A stretch of 64,000 bases of DNA from Lachnospiraceae bacterium (GTDB lineage Bacteria > Bacillota > Clostridia > Lachnospirales > Lachnospiraceae), in the NCBI GenBank assembly GCA_017526745.1, contig JAFXQX010000012.1, forward strand, positions 62,001-126,000, given 5' to 3'. The number at the start of each line of letters is the position of its first letter. Position 1 is the first letter of the stretch. The translations under genes and the position numbers were made by a program. Positions 1-7,142 of the stretch are shown one piece after another. The notes under the pieces were generated by a model. That model was not told where the DNA came from and made no database searches. It was given only the letters and a program-made list of their open reading frames with translations.

Positions 1-7
1 TGACATG

Positions 8-49
8 TAATAAGAAAGAACTCTGCGGATGCAGAGTTCTTTCTTATTA
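8..49. terminator. Strong bidirectional terminator hairpin
   Basis: A perfect 19-bp inverted repeat (arms 8-26 and 31-49, loop GGAT) lies just downstream of the leftward FliD-like gene. The A-rich and T-rich flanks of the stem would give a U tract on either strand. It probably ends the FliD-like transcript and may also end a rightward transcript arriving from outside the window. Confidence 0.85.
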
Positions 50-94
50 ATTATAACCGCTTGTGTGATGATTCATGCCGACAGGGCTTCGTAC

Positions 95-1402
95 TTAGCA
101 GTAACTGCTGAACATCATACCGCTGTAGTTGCTGGTCACGTAAGGTGTTGCAAACCCGTGTCCGGGATTCTTGTATGCGACCACGGTCTTCTGCGTATAC
201 TCCATGGGATCGAGAGAGACCTTGTTGGCACGTCCCAATATGCTTTCCGCAAACTTCCTGATCGATCCGAACCTTTCCATTGCGTCATCTTCGCGGGCCG
301 TCTGTGTCAGAAGGTTGTTATCAACAGATATGGTTCCGTTTTCAGAGAATGACAGTCCTATCGATTCAAGTTCCGAAGAATAAAGAGCAGCAACTTTGTT
401 CATCTCGTTCACAAGCTTCTTCGAATAAGGCTGTGACTCGGAATATGAATTGATATTATTAATGAAAGAATTATATCCGTTTACAAGATTGTTGATGTTC
501 TCCGTAACCGATTCAACGTCGGTCTTAAGACCTATACTTACCGTCTCCCCTTCAGGGCTGATGCCTTTGAGGTTGATATCATATATCTTCTCGATTGAGA
601 AGTGATTTGAGAAAGTGCTTCTTTCCTCACCGTTAAGGGTGAACCTCGAGTTCCTCGGATAAACGGTAACGTCTCCTATTCCGAAATATTCAACGGTTCC
701 TGCGGTCTTATGCGTATTATTATCGGAAACATCAAAATTGGTATCTCCTTTACCGCGTATTCCGGTCTCATCGGATACGATTGAAAGGGCAACCCTCCCG
801 TTATCATCCGTCAGAACGGAAGCGCTCACGCCGATGTTTGAACGCGTGATAAGCCTTGCGAGCTTCTCTTCTATGATCTTGTTTGTGTCATTCTCGCCGA
901 TATTGAACTGGAACTCATAATCCATATCCCTTGAGTGGATATCAAACGAATAGGTTCCGGGAGCAAGATCCATAGAATCGGGATCGAGGAATTTACCTCT
1001 GTTTTCCTGCCTGCCGGCAAGCTCCTCAACGGATATCTCAAGAGGCGGGATAGAATCCGGATCCATATCGGCTCCGCCTATAAATGATGCCTCAACAATG
1101 TTCTCGTCGGAAGAGGCAACTGCCTTCTGATCGAGCATGTTATCGGAGTCATCCATGGAAAGCGAGGAGATGACATTCTTAAGTGAACGCGCGCTTTCCT
1201 TCAGGCCTACCGCAAACTCCTGAGTCGCAGGAGATGTGTCAAGCAGGAACAGGGGCGCTTCTTTATTCATTTTGACAATGGAATTATAAAGACCACGAAG
1301 CTCGCTCTTCTTATGGGTATCATACTTGCTGTTGGTACCCTGCGGCGCATACGTAGTCAGGAAATGATTGTATACGGTTGAGATAGCTGTATTATCTGCC
1401 AT
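95..1402 (-). CDS. FliD-like (flagellar cap / filament-cap related) protein
   Basis: The 435-residue product has no signal peptide and its C-terminal half resembles the FliD_C region. There is a glycine/serine/asparagine-rich beta domain, then the stretch VNGYNSFINNINSYS near residue 310, and a helical tail ending with a capping-type LSFSENGTISVDNNLL segment. FliD caps the flagellar filament and is exported by the flagellar type III apparatus. No other flagellar gene is in this window, so the role may instead be a FliD-derived secreted or adhesive protein. I chose the ATG at 1402 because GGAAAGGAGGGG lies just upstream; an upstream ATG at 1459 has no ribosome site. The gene is monocistronic, has its own promoter (1514-1542), and ends at the hairpin at 8-49. 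A shorter FliD-like paralogue is at 54722-55474. The family call is fairly sure; flagellar function is not. Confidence 0.65.
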   Translation of the reverse strand: MADNTAISTVYNHFLTTYAPQGTNSKYDTHKKSELRGLYNSIVKMNKEAPLFLLDTSPATQEFAVGLKESARSLKNVISSLSMDDSDNMLDQKAVASSDENIVEASFIGGADMDPDSIPPLEISVEELAGRQENRGKFLDPDSMDLAPGTYSFDIHSRDMDYEFQFNIGENDTNKIIEEKLARLITRSNIGVSASVLTDDNGRVALSIVSDETGIRGKGDTNFDVSDNNTHKTAGTVEYFGIGDVTVYPRNSRFTLNGEERSTFSNHFSIEKIYDINLKGISPEGETVSIGLKTDVESVTENINNLVNGYNSFINNINSYSESQPYSKKLVNEMNKVAALYSSELESIGLSFSENGTISVDNNLLTQTAREDDAMERFGSIRKFAESILGRANKVSLDPMEYTQKTVVAYKNPGHGFATPYVTSNYSGMMFSSYC

Positions 1403-1435
1403 TGCTGCCCCTCCTTTCCTCCTTGAATGGATAGC

Positions 1436-1486
1436 TTTCCCGGAATCAGTTCCGGGCACTGTCTGTAAGGATCAGACAGACGCCTG
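1436..1486 (-). promoter_or_regulatory. Two tandem hairpins in the 5' UTR of the FliD-like gene
   Basis: Read on the minus strand, the leader contains CTGTCTG...CAGACAG followed immediately by CCCGGAA-ctga-TTCCGGG, then the ribosome site. Two adjacent stems in a roughly 110-nt leader suggest mRNA stabilisation or translational control. No known riboswitch class was recognised and no U tract follows. Confidence 0.4.
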
Positions 1487-1513
1487 GGCATAAAATGCTA
1501 CTTTTATGTCTAT

Positions 1514-1542
1514 ATACTACTCTTAAAGTTATGTAATTGCAA
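1514..1542 (-). promoter_or_regulatory. Sigma-A-type promoter for the FliD-like gene
   Basis: On the minus strand, TTGCAA (1537-1542) and TAGTAT (1514-1519) are separated by 17 bp. This is a housekeeping-type promoter, not a sigma-28 flagellar promoter (TAAA / CCGATAT), which would be expected for a late flagellar gene. It gives a leader of about 105 nt. Confidence 0.55.
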
Positions 1543-1680
1543 GGCTTTTTCAAGCAAAAACACCCGTAAAACCGCTGAAAAAATCACAATTTTCGCACTC
1601 TGTAATTGGGCAAAATCACTATTGGAGCGGGTTTGAGACAACATATAGTATGATTTTTCCCGAAAACATCATGATATTGG

Positions 1681-1721
1681 ACATTTTGGACAAAGCGGAA
1701 AAAATATACATTTTGGACAAA
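1681..1721 (+). repeat. Pair of 14-bp direct repeats upstream of rpmG
   Basis: ACATTTTGGACAAA occurs at 1681-1694 and again at 1708-1721, a 27-bp period in an otherwise A/T-rich gap. The stretch from about 1543 to 1747 holds no credible gene. The repeats lie upstream of the rpmG promoter and could be a regulator site or simple chance duplication. Confidence 0.35.
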
Positions 1722-1747
1722 AAAACCGCAAAATCAATAAAAACCGA

Positions 1748-1776
1748 TTGACTGATGCAGACCCCTGTGTTATATT
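1748..1776 (+). promoter_or_regulatory. Promoter of the rpmG-secE-nusG operon
   Basis: TTGACT (1748-1753) and TATATT (1771-1776) are spaced by 17 bp. The predicted transcript starts about 60 nt before rpmG. It is the only good promoter between the FliD-like gene and rpmG and probably drives the translation/transcription block through nusG and perhaps rplKA. Confidence 0.75.
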
Positions 1777-1842
1777 ATTCCGGCGAGACGAAACAAGGTC
1801 TTTTTTTTGTGCTGTAAAAGAACCTATCAGAGAGGTGAAAAA

Positions 1843-1992
1843 ATGCGTACCAGAATTACACTTGCCTGCACAGAGTGCAAGAACAGAAACTACGATACCA
1901 AGAAGGATAAGAAGACACATCCTGATCGTATGGAAACAAAGAAATACTGCAGATTCTGCAGAAAGCACACATTACACAAGGAGACGAAGTAA
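1843..1992 (+). CDS. rpmG: 50S ribosomal protein L33
   Basis: The 49-residue basic product is L33 of the large ribosomal subunit. It has the zinc-ribbon form with two CxxC pairs (CTEC at residues 9-12 and CRFC near 36-39) and the conserved ending [16 protein letters not shown]. The start at 1843 follows AGAGAGGTG with good spacing; an upstream in-frame start at 1807 gives residues foreign to L33. The stop overlaps the secE start by one base (TAATG), so the two are probably translationally coupled. The order rpmG-secE-nusG is standard in Firmicutes. Confidence 0.95.
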   Translation: MRTRITLACTECKNRNYDTKKDKKTHPDRMETKKYCRFCRKHTLHKETK

Positions 1993-2210
1993 TGGCAGAG
2001 ACGAATAGCGGCGCTGATGCTGTTGCAAAAAAGAGCAAAGGCTGGATCAAAGGTCTTAAAGCCGAGTTCCACAAGATCAGCTGGACATCAAAAGATGATG
2101 TGACAAAGCAGACCGTGGCAGTTGTTGTAGTATCGGTCATACTTGGTCTTCTGATCGCCGTGATAGATTTCCTCCTTCAGTCGGGGATCAATTTCCTGGT
2201 AAGTCTTTAA
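1992..2210 (+). CDS. secE: Preprotein translocase subunit SecE
   Basis: The 72-residue product is the small essential subunit of the SecYEG channel. It has an N-terminal amphipathic region with FHKISWTSKDDV, the typical SecE clamp motif near residues 30-41. A single C-terminal transmembrane helix (about 45-70) follows. The ATG overlaps the rpmG stop, and GGAGACG within the end of rpmG serves as ribosome site. The position between rpmG and nusG is conserved. Confidence 0.95.
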   Translation: MAETNSGADAVAKKSKGWIKGLKAEFHKISWTSKDDVTKQTVAVVVVSVILGLLIAVIDFLLQSGINFLVSL

Positions 2211-2232
2211 TCAGAATCGAAGGAGGTAAAGC

Positions 2233-2862
2233 ATGGCAGATACGAAAGAGTTAAAAAACGAAGAGCTTTCGGAAGAAGTCAGCGAAGCGGTAAACGATGA
2301 GCTTACCGAGGAGCTTCCGGAGGACGAGGCCAAGTCAAAAGGCCCTAAGGCAAACTGGTATGTTGTCCATACTTATTCCGGATACGAGAATAAGGTTAAA
2401 GCAAATATAGAGAAAACCATAGAGAACAGACATCTTGAGGATGAGATCCTTGAGGTGCGTGTTCCCATGCAGGATGTAACCGAGGTCAAGAACGGTGTCC
2501 GCAAGACGAGCGCCAAGAAGATGTTCCCCGGATATGTTCTGATAAACATGATAATGAATGATGTCACATGGTATGTGGTCAGAAATACCAGAGGCGTGAC
2601 GGGATTCGTGGGCCCGGGAAGCAAGCCCGTACCCCTTTCCGACGGAGAGATGAAACCTCTGGGCATCAAGACGGAAAATGTGTTCATCAACTTTACCGAA
2701 GGCGATACGGTCAACGTCATCGCAGGAGTCTGGAAGGATACCGTCGGTGTCGTCCAGCGTATGGATATGGGTAAGCAGACCGCTACGATCATGGTAGAAC
2801 TGTTCGGCCGCGAGACACCCGTTGAGATCAGTTTTGACGAGATAAACAAGTCAAATTACTAA
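2233..2862 (+). CDS. nusG: Transcription termination/antitermination protein NusG
   Basis: The 209-residue product binds RNA polymerase and modulates pausing and Rho/ribosome coupling. The NGN domain starts with NWYVVHTYSGYENKVK (about residues 38-53) and includes KKMFPGYVLI. The C-terminal KOW domain contains FTEGDTVNVIAGVWKDTVGVV (about 150-170). An acidic N-terminal extension of about 35 residues precedes the NGN domain, so the protein is longer than the roughly 175-residue Bacillus form. AAGGAGG precedes the ATG. It is cotranscribed with secE. Confidence 0.96.
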   Translation: MADTKELKNEELSEEVSEAVNDELTEELPEDEAKSKGPKANWYVVHTYSGYENKVKANIEKTIENRHLEDEILEVRVPMQDVTEVKNGVRKTSAKKMFPGYVLINMIMNDVTWYVVRNTRGVTGFVGPGSKPVPLSDGEMKPLGIKTENVFINFTEGDTVNVIAGVWKDTVGVVQRMDMGKQTATIMVELFGRETPVEISFDEINKSNY

Positions 2863-2878
2863 GAGTTCCTTGTGAACT

Positions 2879-2901
2879 GTGGGAGGGAATGATCCCGCCA
2901 C
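2879..2901 (+). promoter_or_regulatory. Hairpin leader between nusG and rplK
   Basis: GTGGGAGGGA-atga-TCCCGCCAC forms a short GC-rich stem in the 66-nt gap before rplK, not followed by a U run. It sits where L1 autogenously controls rplK-rplA in other bacteria, so an L1-binding leader is plausible. That role is inferred from position only. Confidence 0.4.
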
Positions 2902-2928
2902 TACCACATTTTATTATAGGAGGCTGTT

Positions 2929-3354
2929 ATGGCTAAGAAAGTAGAAGGTTACATCAAACTTCAGATCCCTGCCGGAAAAGCAACACCGGCACCCCCGGTT
3001 GGCCCCGCACTCGGTCAGCACGGCGTGAACATCGTTGAGTTCACAAAACAGTTTAACGCAAGAACGGCAGACAAGGGAGATGTTCTTATCCCCGTTGTTA
3101 TCACCGTTTATGCGGACAGAAGCTTTTCTTTTATCACTAAGACACCCCCTGCAGCGGTTCTTATCAAGAAGGCCTGCAACATCAAGTCAGGTTCGGGAGT
3201 TCCCAACAAGACAAAGGTTGCTACGCTTTCCAAGGAGAAATGCCGTGAGATCGCAGAGATAAAGATGCCGGATCTTAATGCCGGATCCGTTGAAGCGGCC
3301 ATGAGCATGATCGCCGGAACTGCAAGAAGCATGGGCGTAACGGTTGAGGAGTAG
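2929..3354 (+). CDS. rplK: 50S ribosomal protein L11
   Basis: The 141-residue product is L11, part of the GTPase-associated centre contacted by EF-G and other factors. The N-terminal domain carries [20 protein letters not shown] (about residues 10-29). The C-terminal RNA-binding domain contains [17 protein letters not shown] and ends with ARSMGVTVE. Length is standard. ATAGGAGG precedes the ATG. rplA follows after 12 nt. Confidence 0.97.
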   Translation: MAKKVEGYIKLQIPAGKATPAPPVGPALGQHGVNIVEFTKQFNARTADKGDVLIPVVITVYADRSFSFITKTPPAAVLIKKACNIKSGSGVPNKTKVATLSKEKCREIAEIKMPDLNAGSVEAAMSMIAGTARSMGVTVEE

Positions 3355-3366
3355 GAGGAAGCTTAA

Positions 3367-4056
3367 ATGAAACATGGAAAAAAATATGTTAAAGCGGCTG
3401 AGCTTGTAGATCGCACTGCTTCCTACGAGCCGGCAGAAGCTATAGCACTTGTAAAGAAAACAGCAACAGCTAAATTTGATGAAACCGTTGAGGTACATAT
3501 CCGTACGGGATGTGACGGAAGACATGCAGAGCAGCAGATCAGAGGCGCAGTCGTTCTTCCCAACGGAACAGGTAAGACCGTAAGGGTTCTTGTATTTGCC
3601 AAGGGCGACAAGATCGCAGAGGCTGAAGGAGCCGGTGCGGATCATGTCGGAGGAGATGAGCTCATTCCCAAGATCCAGAATGAAGGCTGGCTTGATTTTG
3701 ACGTAGTCGTTGCAACTCCCGATATGATGGGTGTTGTCGGACGTCTCGGTAAGGTTCTCGGACCCAAGGGTCTTATGCCCAACCCCAAGGCCGGTACGGT
3801 CACGATGGATGTTGCAAAGGCAATTTCCGATATCAAGGCAGGTAAGATCGAATACAGACTTGATAAGACGAACATCATCCACTGCCCTGTAGGTAAGGCG
3901 AGCTTCTCTGAAGAAAAGCTTTCGGAGAACTTCAATGCACTCATGGAAGCCATTGTCAAGGCTAAGCCCGCAGCACTTAAGGGTCAGTACCTTAAGAGCA
4001 TCAGTCTGTCAACGACCATGGGACCCGGCGTAAAGGTTTCCACGGCTAAGTATTGA
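3367..4056 (+). CDS. rplA: 50S ribosomal protein L1
   Basis: The 229-residue product is L1, which forms the mobile L1 stalk near the E site and represses its own mRNA in many bacteria. Recognisable segments are [19 protein letters not shown] at the N-terminus, [17 protein letters not shown] in the middle and [12 protein letters not shown] at the end. GAGGAGGAAGC precedes the ATG. The gene is followed within 20 bp by a rho-independent terminator. Confidence 0.97.
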   Translation: MKHGKKYVKAAELVDRTASYEPAEAIALVKKTATAKFDETVEVHIRTGCDGRHAEQQIRGAVVLPNGTGKTVRVLVFAKGDKIAEAEGAGADHVGGDELIPKIQNEGWLDFDVVVATPDMMGVVGRLGKVLGPKGLMPNPKAGTVTMDVAKAISDIKAGKIEYRLDKTNIIHCPVGKASFSEEKLSENFNALMEAIVKAKPAALKGQYLKSISLSTTMGPGVKVSTAKY

Positions 4057-4070
4057 TATGTGATATTATC

Positions 4071-4098
4071 AACCCGGCAGTTTTCTGCCGGGTTTTTG
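4071..4098 (+). terminator. Terminator after rplA
   Basis: AACCCGGCAG-tttt-CTGCCGGGTT is a perfect 10-bp stem followed directly by a T run. It ends the rpmG-to-rplA transcription unit just 11 bp before the CapA-like gene. Confidence 0.9.
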
Positions 4099-4108
4099 AT
4101 TTTACGGT

Positions 4109-5548
4109 ATGTTAAACGTTTCCTTCGGAAAAAAGAGAACAGTGACATTTGTTTTGGCCGCATCACTCGCATTGTCAGCTCTTACGGCGTGTGATGTTAC
4201 TTTTGTGATGCCCAAAACAGGCACATCATCCCCGAATGAGGAGGAGATAAAAGAGAACGCTTCCGATATTCCGGCTCCCGTTATTTCGATCGAAAATGAT
4301 GTCCCCCCGGTTATAACGGCTTTTGAGGAAGAAACCGAAGAAGAGCCCGTGGCGGAGTATGAGGAGATATATGATCCCGAAAATAAGGTGTATTCGGTCG
4401 CAACAGCCGATCCGGCAAGCGTCACTTTGGGTTTTGTGGGAGATGTCGGATTTGCCGCAGGATATGCCACGATAAACAAGTACAGGGCAAACGGGAGCGA
4501 CATTCACAACAGCATCGATGAGGGCGTGCTCGGCAAAATGCAGTCCGTCGATATCATGATGGCAAACAATGAGTTCCCTTACAGCGACAGGGGAACGCCT
4601 ACTCCGAACAAGAAATTCACATTCCGTGCCGATCCGAAGGATGTTCATATCATGAAGGACATGGGCGTGGATATAGTCGGTCTGGCAAACAACCATGCAT
4701 ATGACTACGGCCCGGATGCGCTTATAGACACGATAGATACGCTTAATGATGCAAAGCTTCCTTTTGTCGGTGCCGGAAAGAATCTGGACGAGGCCATGCA
4801 TCCGGCGTATTTTCACGCAAACGGACACGTGATATCGATCGTTGCCGCGACCCAGATCGAAAGGCTCGGAAGTCCGGATACAAAAGAGGCCACGGCGGAT
4901 TCGCCGGGTGTACTGCGTACGCTCGATCCGAAAAAGGCCGTTGAGACGATCAGGGAAGCAGAATCGAACAGTGATTTTACCGTAATGTTCGTACACTGGG
5001 GAACGGAGAGCACCGATCTTGTTGAGCAGAGTCAGCGGGATCTTGCAAAGGCATATGCAGATGCGGGAGCAGACCTGATCATCGGAGCCCATCCGCACTG
5101 TCTCCAGGGAATAGACTATGTTGATGACGTACCGGTATTCTACAGCCTCGGTAACTTCTGGTTCAACTCCAAGACACTCGACACGTGTATCGTGGAGGCG
5201 ACCCTTGACGAGAACTGCAGCCTTAAGAGTGTGGCGTTCATACCGTGCATACAGAGGGGTTCGGGAGTTGCCAGCGCAACAGAGGCCGAGAAGGCCAGGA
5301 TCATCGAATACATGCGAGGGATCTCGAACTATGCCGATATAGATGATGACGGCATCGTAACAAGATCGGACAAGGATCACAATACTCAGAACGGACAGAA
5401 CACTTCTCCCGCAAGAAGACCGGCAGAGGCCGAGCCGGAGGATGCGGCAGAAGAGATACCTGCCCTGCCTGCACCCGAACAGATGCCAGATGAAGCAGCC
5501 GGGCAGCCGGCGGAAGCTCTTCCCGATTGGGCGGTAAATGCTCAGTAG
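4109..5548 (+). CDS. CapA-family (PGA_cap) lipoprotein
   Basis: The 479-residue product starts with a basic n-region and a hydrophobic segment ending LSALTAC, a lipobox with Cys28. An acidic linker leads to a CapA/PGA_cap metallophosphatase-like fold. Its features are LGFVGDVGFA (residue ~108), MANNEFPYSDRGTP, VGLANNHAYDYG, VHWGTES and IIGAHPHCLQG. The fold is shared by CapA proteins of poly-gamma-glutamate synthesis and by calcineurin-like hydrolases; the substrate here is unknown. The tail is rich in Pro, Ala and Glu. The gene is sandwiched between rplA and the rplJ leader, an unusual place. No clear ribosome site precedes the ATG, and an in-frame GTG at 4142 would drop the n-region. It probably depends on readthrough of the preceding terminator. 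Confidence 0.8.
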   Translation: MLNVSFGKKRTVTFVLAASLALSALTACDVTFVMPKTGTSSPNEEEIKENASDIPAPVISIENDVPPVITAFEEETEEEPVAEYEEIYDPENKVYSVATADPASVTLGFVGDVGFAAGYATINKYRANGSDIHNSIDEGVLGKMQSVDIMMANNEFPYSDRGTPTPNKKFTFRADPKDVHIMKDMGVDIVGLANNHAYDYGPDALIDTIDTLNDAKLPFVGAGKNLDEAMHPAYFHANGHVISIVAATQIERLGSPDTKEATADSPGVLRTLDPKKAVETIREAESNSDFTVMFVHWGTESTDLVEQSQRDLAKAYADAGADLIIGAHPHCLQGIDYVDDVPVFYSLGNFWFNSKTLDTCIVEATLDENCSLKSVAFIPCIQRGSGVASATEAEKARIIEYMRGISNYADIDDDGIVTRSDKDHNTQNGQNTSPARRPAEAEPEDAAEEIPALPAPEQMPDEAAGQPAEALPDWAVNAQ

Positions 5549-5583
5549 TTGTGATCATTTGATAAAGATCATATGAAAATGAG

Positions 5584-5612
5584 TTGACAAGCGCATTTCG
5601 GTATGATATTTT
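5584..5612 (+). promoter_or_regulatory. Promoter of the rplJ-rplL unit
   Basis: TTGACA (5584-5589) and TATTTT (5607-5612) are spaced by 17 bp. The predicted start lies just before the first hairpin of the L10 leader. Confidence 0.65.
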
Positions 5613-5618
5613 TTACAA

Positions 5619-5785
5619 GGTTGCGCAAGCAACCGGCCGAAGACAGCAGGTAAGGCTGTAAGGAGGGGCCCACCAGAGGTGGGAAGATTCCTTACTGCAC
5701 GACGAGCCCCATCGCCGACAGGCGATTTGCATGGGCGAGTCTCCGCCTTGTAAGCAATGAGATCATCATTCGCCTGCCGAGGGAA
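5619..5785 (+). ncRNA. Ribosomal protein L10 leader RNA
   Basis: The sequence begins with a GGTTGC-gcaa-GCAACC hairpin and carries the conserved CGAAGACAGCAGG strand, later answered by CGCCTGCCGAGGG. Together these form the L10-binding kink-turn stem of the bacterial L10 leader family. Between the two strands is an enlarged, GC-rich set of internal hairpins (about 5660-5755), longer than in Bacillus. The L10/L12 complex is known to bind this RNA and reduce rplJL expression, here probably through the attenuator at 5816-5846. Confidence 0.8.
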
Positions 5786-5815
5786 ATGAGAGTTATATTA
5801 TCAGTATGATTTTAT

Positions 5816-5846
5816 ACCCGTTCCGTCTTCGGAGCGGGTTTTTATA
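5816..5846 (+). terminator. Attenuator terminator of the L10 leader
   Basis: ACCCGTTCCG-tctt-CGGAGCGGGT (one G-U pair) followed by a T run lies between the L10 leader and rplJ. It is well placed to terminate transcription when L10/L12 occupies the leader. Confidence 0.85.
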
Positions 5847-5889
5847 AACCTCGTTTTCGGCAATAACGAAAATCTATAAGGAGGTAAAT

Positions 5890-6522
5890 ATGGCCAAGGT
5901 AGAACTAAAGAAACCTGTGATCGATGAGATCTCGGAAGTTGTCAAGGATGCACAGGGCGTTGTTCTCGTAGACTATCGCGGACTCACGGTTGAGCAGGAT
6001 ACCATCCTTCGTAAGCAGCTTCGTGAGGCAGGGATCACTTATAAGGTCTACAAGAACACAATGATGAACTTTGCGTTCAAGGGAACGGATCTTGAGGTTC
6101 TTGCTCCCCATCTCGAAGGCCCCAGCGCCATCGCAGTATCAAAGGAAGATGCTACGGCACCCGCACGTATCATCGTCAAGTTCGCAAAAGAGGCACCCGC
6201 ACTTGAACTCAAGGCAGGCGTAGTCGAAGGCGTTCTGTATGATGCAAAGGGAATTGCCGAGATCGCAAAGATCCCGGGAAGAGAAGAACTTCTGTCAAGA
6301 CTGCTTGGATCACTTCAGTCACCTGTATCGAACTTCGCACGTGTTCTTAACCAGATAGCGGAGAAGGGCGGTGAGGCAGCACCCGCCGCAGAGGCAGCAC
6401 CTGCCGAGGAAAAGACTGAGGAAGCACCCGCGGCTGAGGCAGCACCTGCCGAGGAAAAGGCTGAGGAAGCACCTGCAGCAGAGGCAGCAGACGCAGAAGC
6501 AGATGCGGCTCCGGCTGAATAG
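5890..6522 (+). CDS. rplJ: 50S ribosomal protein L10 with a long Ala/Glu-rich tail
   Basis: The product is L10, the base of the L7/L12 stalk. The first ~165 residues are typical: KKPVIDEISEVVKDAQGVVLVDYRGLTVEQ, then YKVYKNTM and the helix that binds L12. At 210 residues it is clearly longer than the usual 165-180. The extra 45 residues are a low-complexity repeat of AAPAEEK-TEEAPAAE units. This tail is seen in some Lachnospiraceae-like L10 proteins, but I cannot assign it a role. TAAGGAGG precedes the ATG. Confidence 0.95.
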   Translation: MAKVELKKPVIDEISEVVKDAQGVVLVDYRGLTVEQDTILRKQLREAGITYKVYKNTMMNFAFKGTDLEVLAPHLEGPSAIAVSKEDATAPARIIVKFAKEAPALELKAGVVEGVLYDAKGIAEIAKIPGREELLSRLLGSLQSPVSNFARVLNQIAEKGGEAAPAAEAAPAEEKTEEAPAAEAAPAEEKAEEAPAAEAADAEADAAPAE

Positions 6523-6559
6523 GCAGATAACCAGTAACGACAAATAGGAGGATAATAAA

Positions 6560-6943
6560 ATGGCAAAATTGTCAACAGCAGAATTTATTGATGCTATAAA
6601 AGAGTTAACCGTATTAGAGCTTAACGATCTTGTTAAGGCTTGCGAAGAAGAGTTCGGCGTATCAGCAGCAGCCGGTGTTGTAGTTGCAGCAGCAGGCGCA
6701 GCAGGAGACGGTGCCGCAGCAGCAGAGGATAAGAGCGAATTCGATATCGAGCTTACGGAAGTAGGTCCCAACAAGGTTAAGGTCATCAAGGTCGTTCGTG
6801 AAGCTACAGGACTTGGCCTCAAGGAAGCAAAGGATCTCGTTGATTCCGCTCCCAAGGTACTTAAAGAAGGCGCTTCCAAGGAAGAGGCTGACGATATCAA
6901 GGCTAAGCTTGAAGCTGAGGGCGCAAAGGTCACACTCAAGTAA
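6560..6943 (+). CDS. rplL: 50S ribosomal protein L7/L12
   Basis: The 127-residue product forms the flexible stalk that recruits translation factors. It has the N-terminal dimerisation helices ([22 protein letters not shown]), an Ala/Gly hinge (about residues 35-55) and the conserved C-terminal domain with [32 protein letters not shown] precedes the ATG and rplJ lies 37 nt upstream. Length is standard. Confidence 0.97.
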   Translation: MAKLSTAEFIDAIKELTVLELNDLVKACEEEFGVSAAAGVVVAAAGAAGDGAAAAEDKSEFDIELTEVGPNKVKVIKVVREATGLGLKEAKDLVDSAPKVLKEGASKEEADDIKAKLEAEGAKVTLK

Positions 6944-6970
6944 AAAAGTTTCATAAATAAAAAATATTTC

Positions 6971-7047
6971 TTGACTCAAAAAAGAGCTTGTGTTACCATG
7001 GATAACGCACTATTGTGGTTTCATAGGCTCTTTTTGTGCGTTTTTTT
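6971..7047 (+). promoter_or_regulatory. rplL-rpoB junction: promoter-like and terminator-like element
   Basis: TTGACT (6971-6976) precedes a TGTTACCAT extended minus-10-like sequence at about 6990-6998. The same stretch contains AAAAAGAGC (6979-6987), which can pair with GCTCTTTTT (7027-7035) around a smaller GTTA...TAAC stem. It is followed by more T residues (7040-7047). It may be a weak terminator that sets the ratio of L12 to RNA polymerase, an internal rpoB promoter, or both. About 95 nt of leader without features remain before rpoB. Confidence 0.5.
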
Positions 7048-7142
7048 ACGAAAAAACCGCTAAATATGGGGTCTTTTGGAGGTATGCCCACAAGTGCATG
7101 CGATTAATGAAATCTAAATAGAAAAACGGGGTGAAAACGTCA

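Noticed and set aside
1856-2140. Minus-strand frames opposite rpmG and secE
   Set aside because: They overlap two certain genes and have no start signals.
4226-5380. A 384-codon open frame antisense to the CapA-like gene
   Set aside because: It has no SD or promoter, its product is Arg/His/Ile-rich with no motif, and the sense frame has a lipobox and family motifs.
6319-6954. A long minus-strand frame opposite rplJ and rplL
   Set aside because: It is the shadow of Ala/Glu-rich codons; the product is Ser/Cys-rich low complexity.
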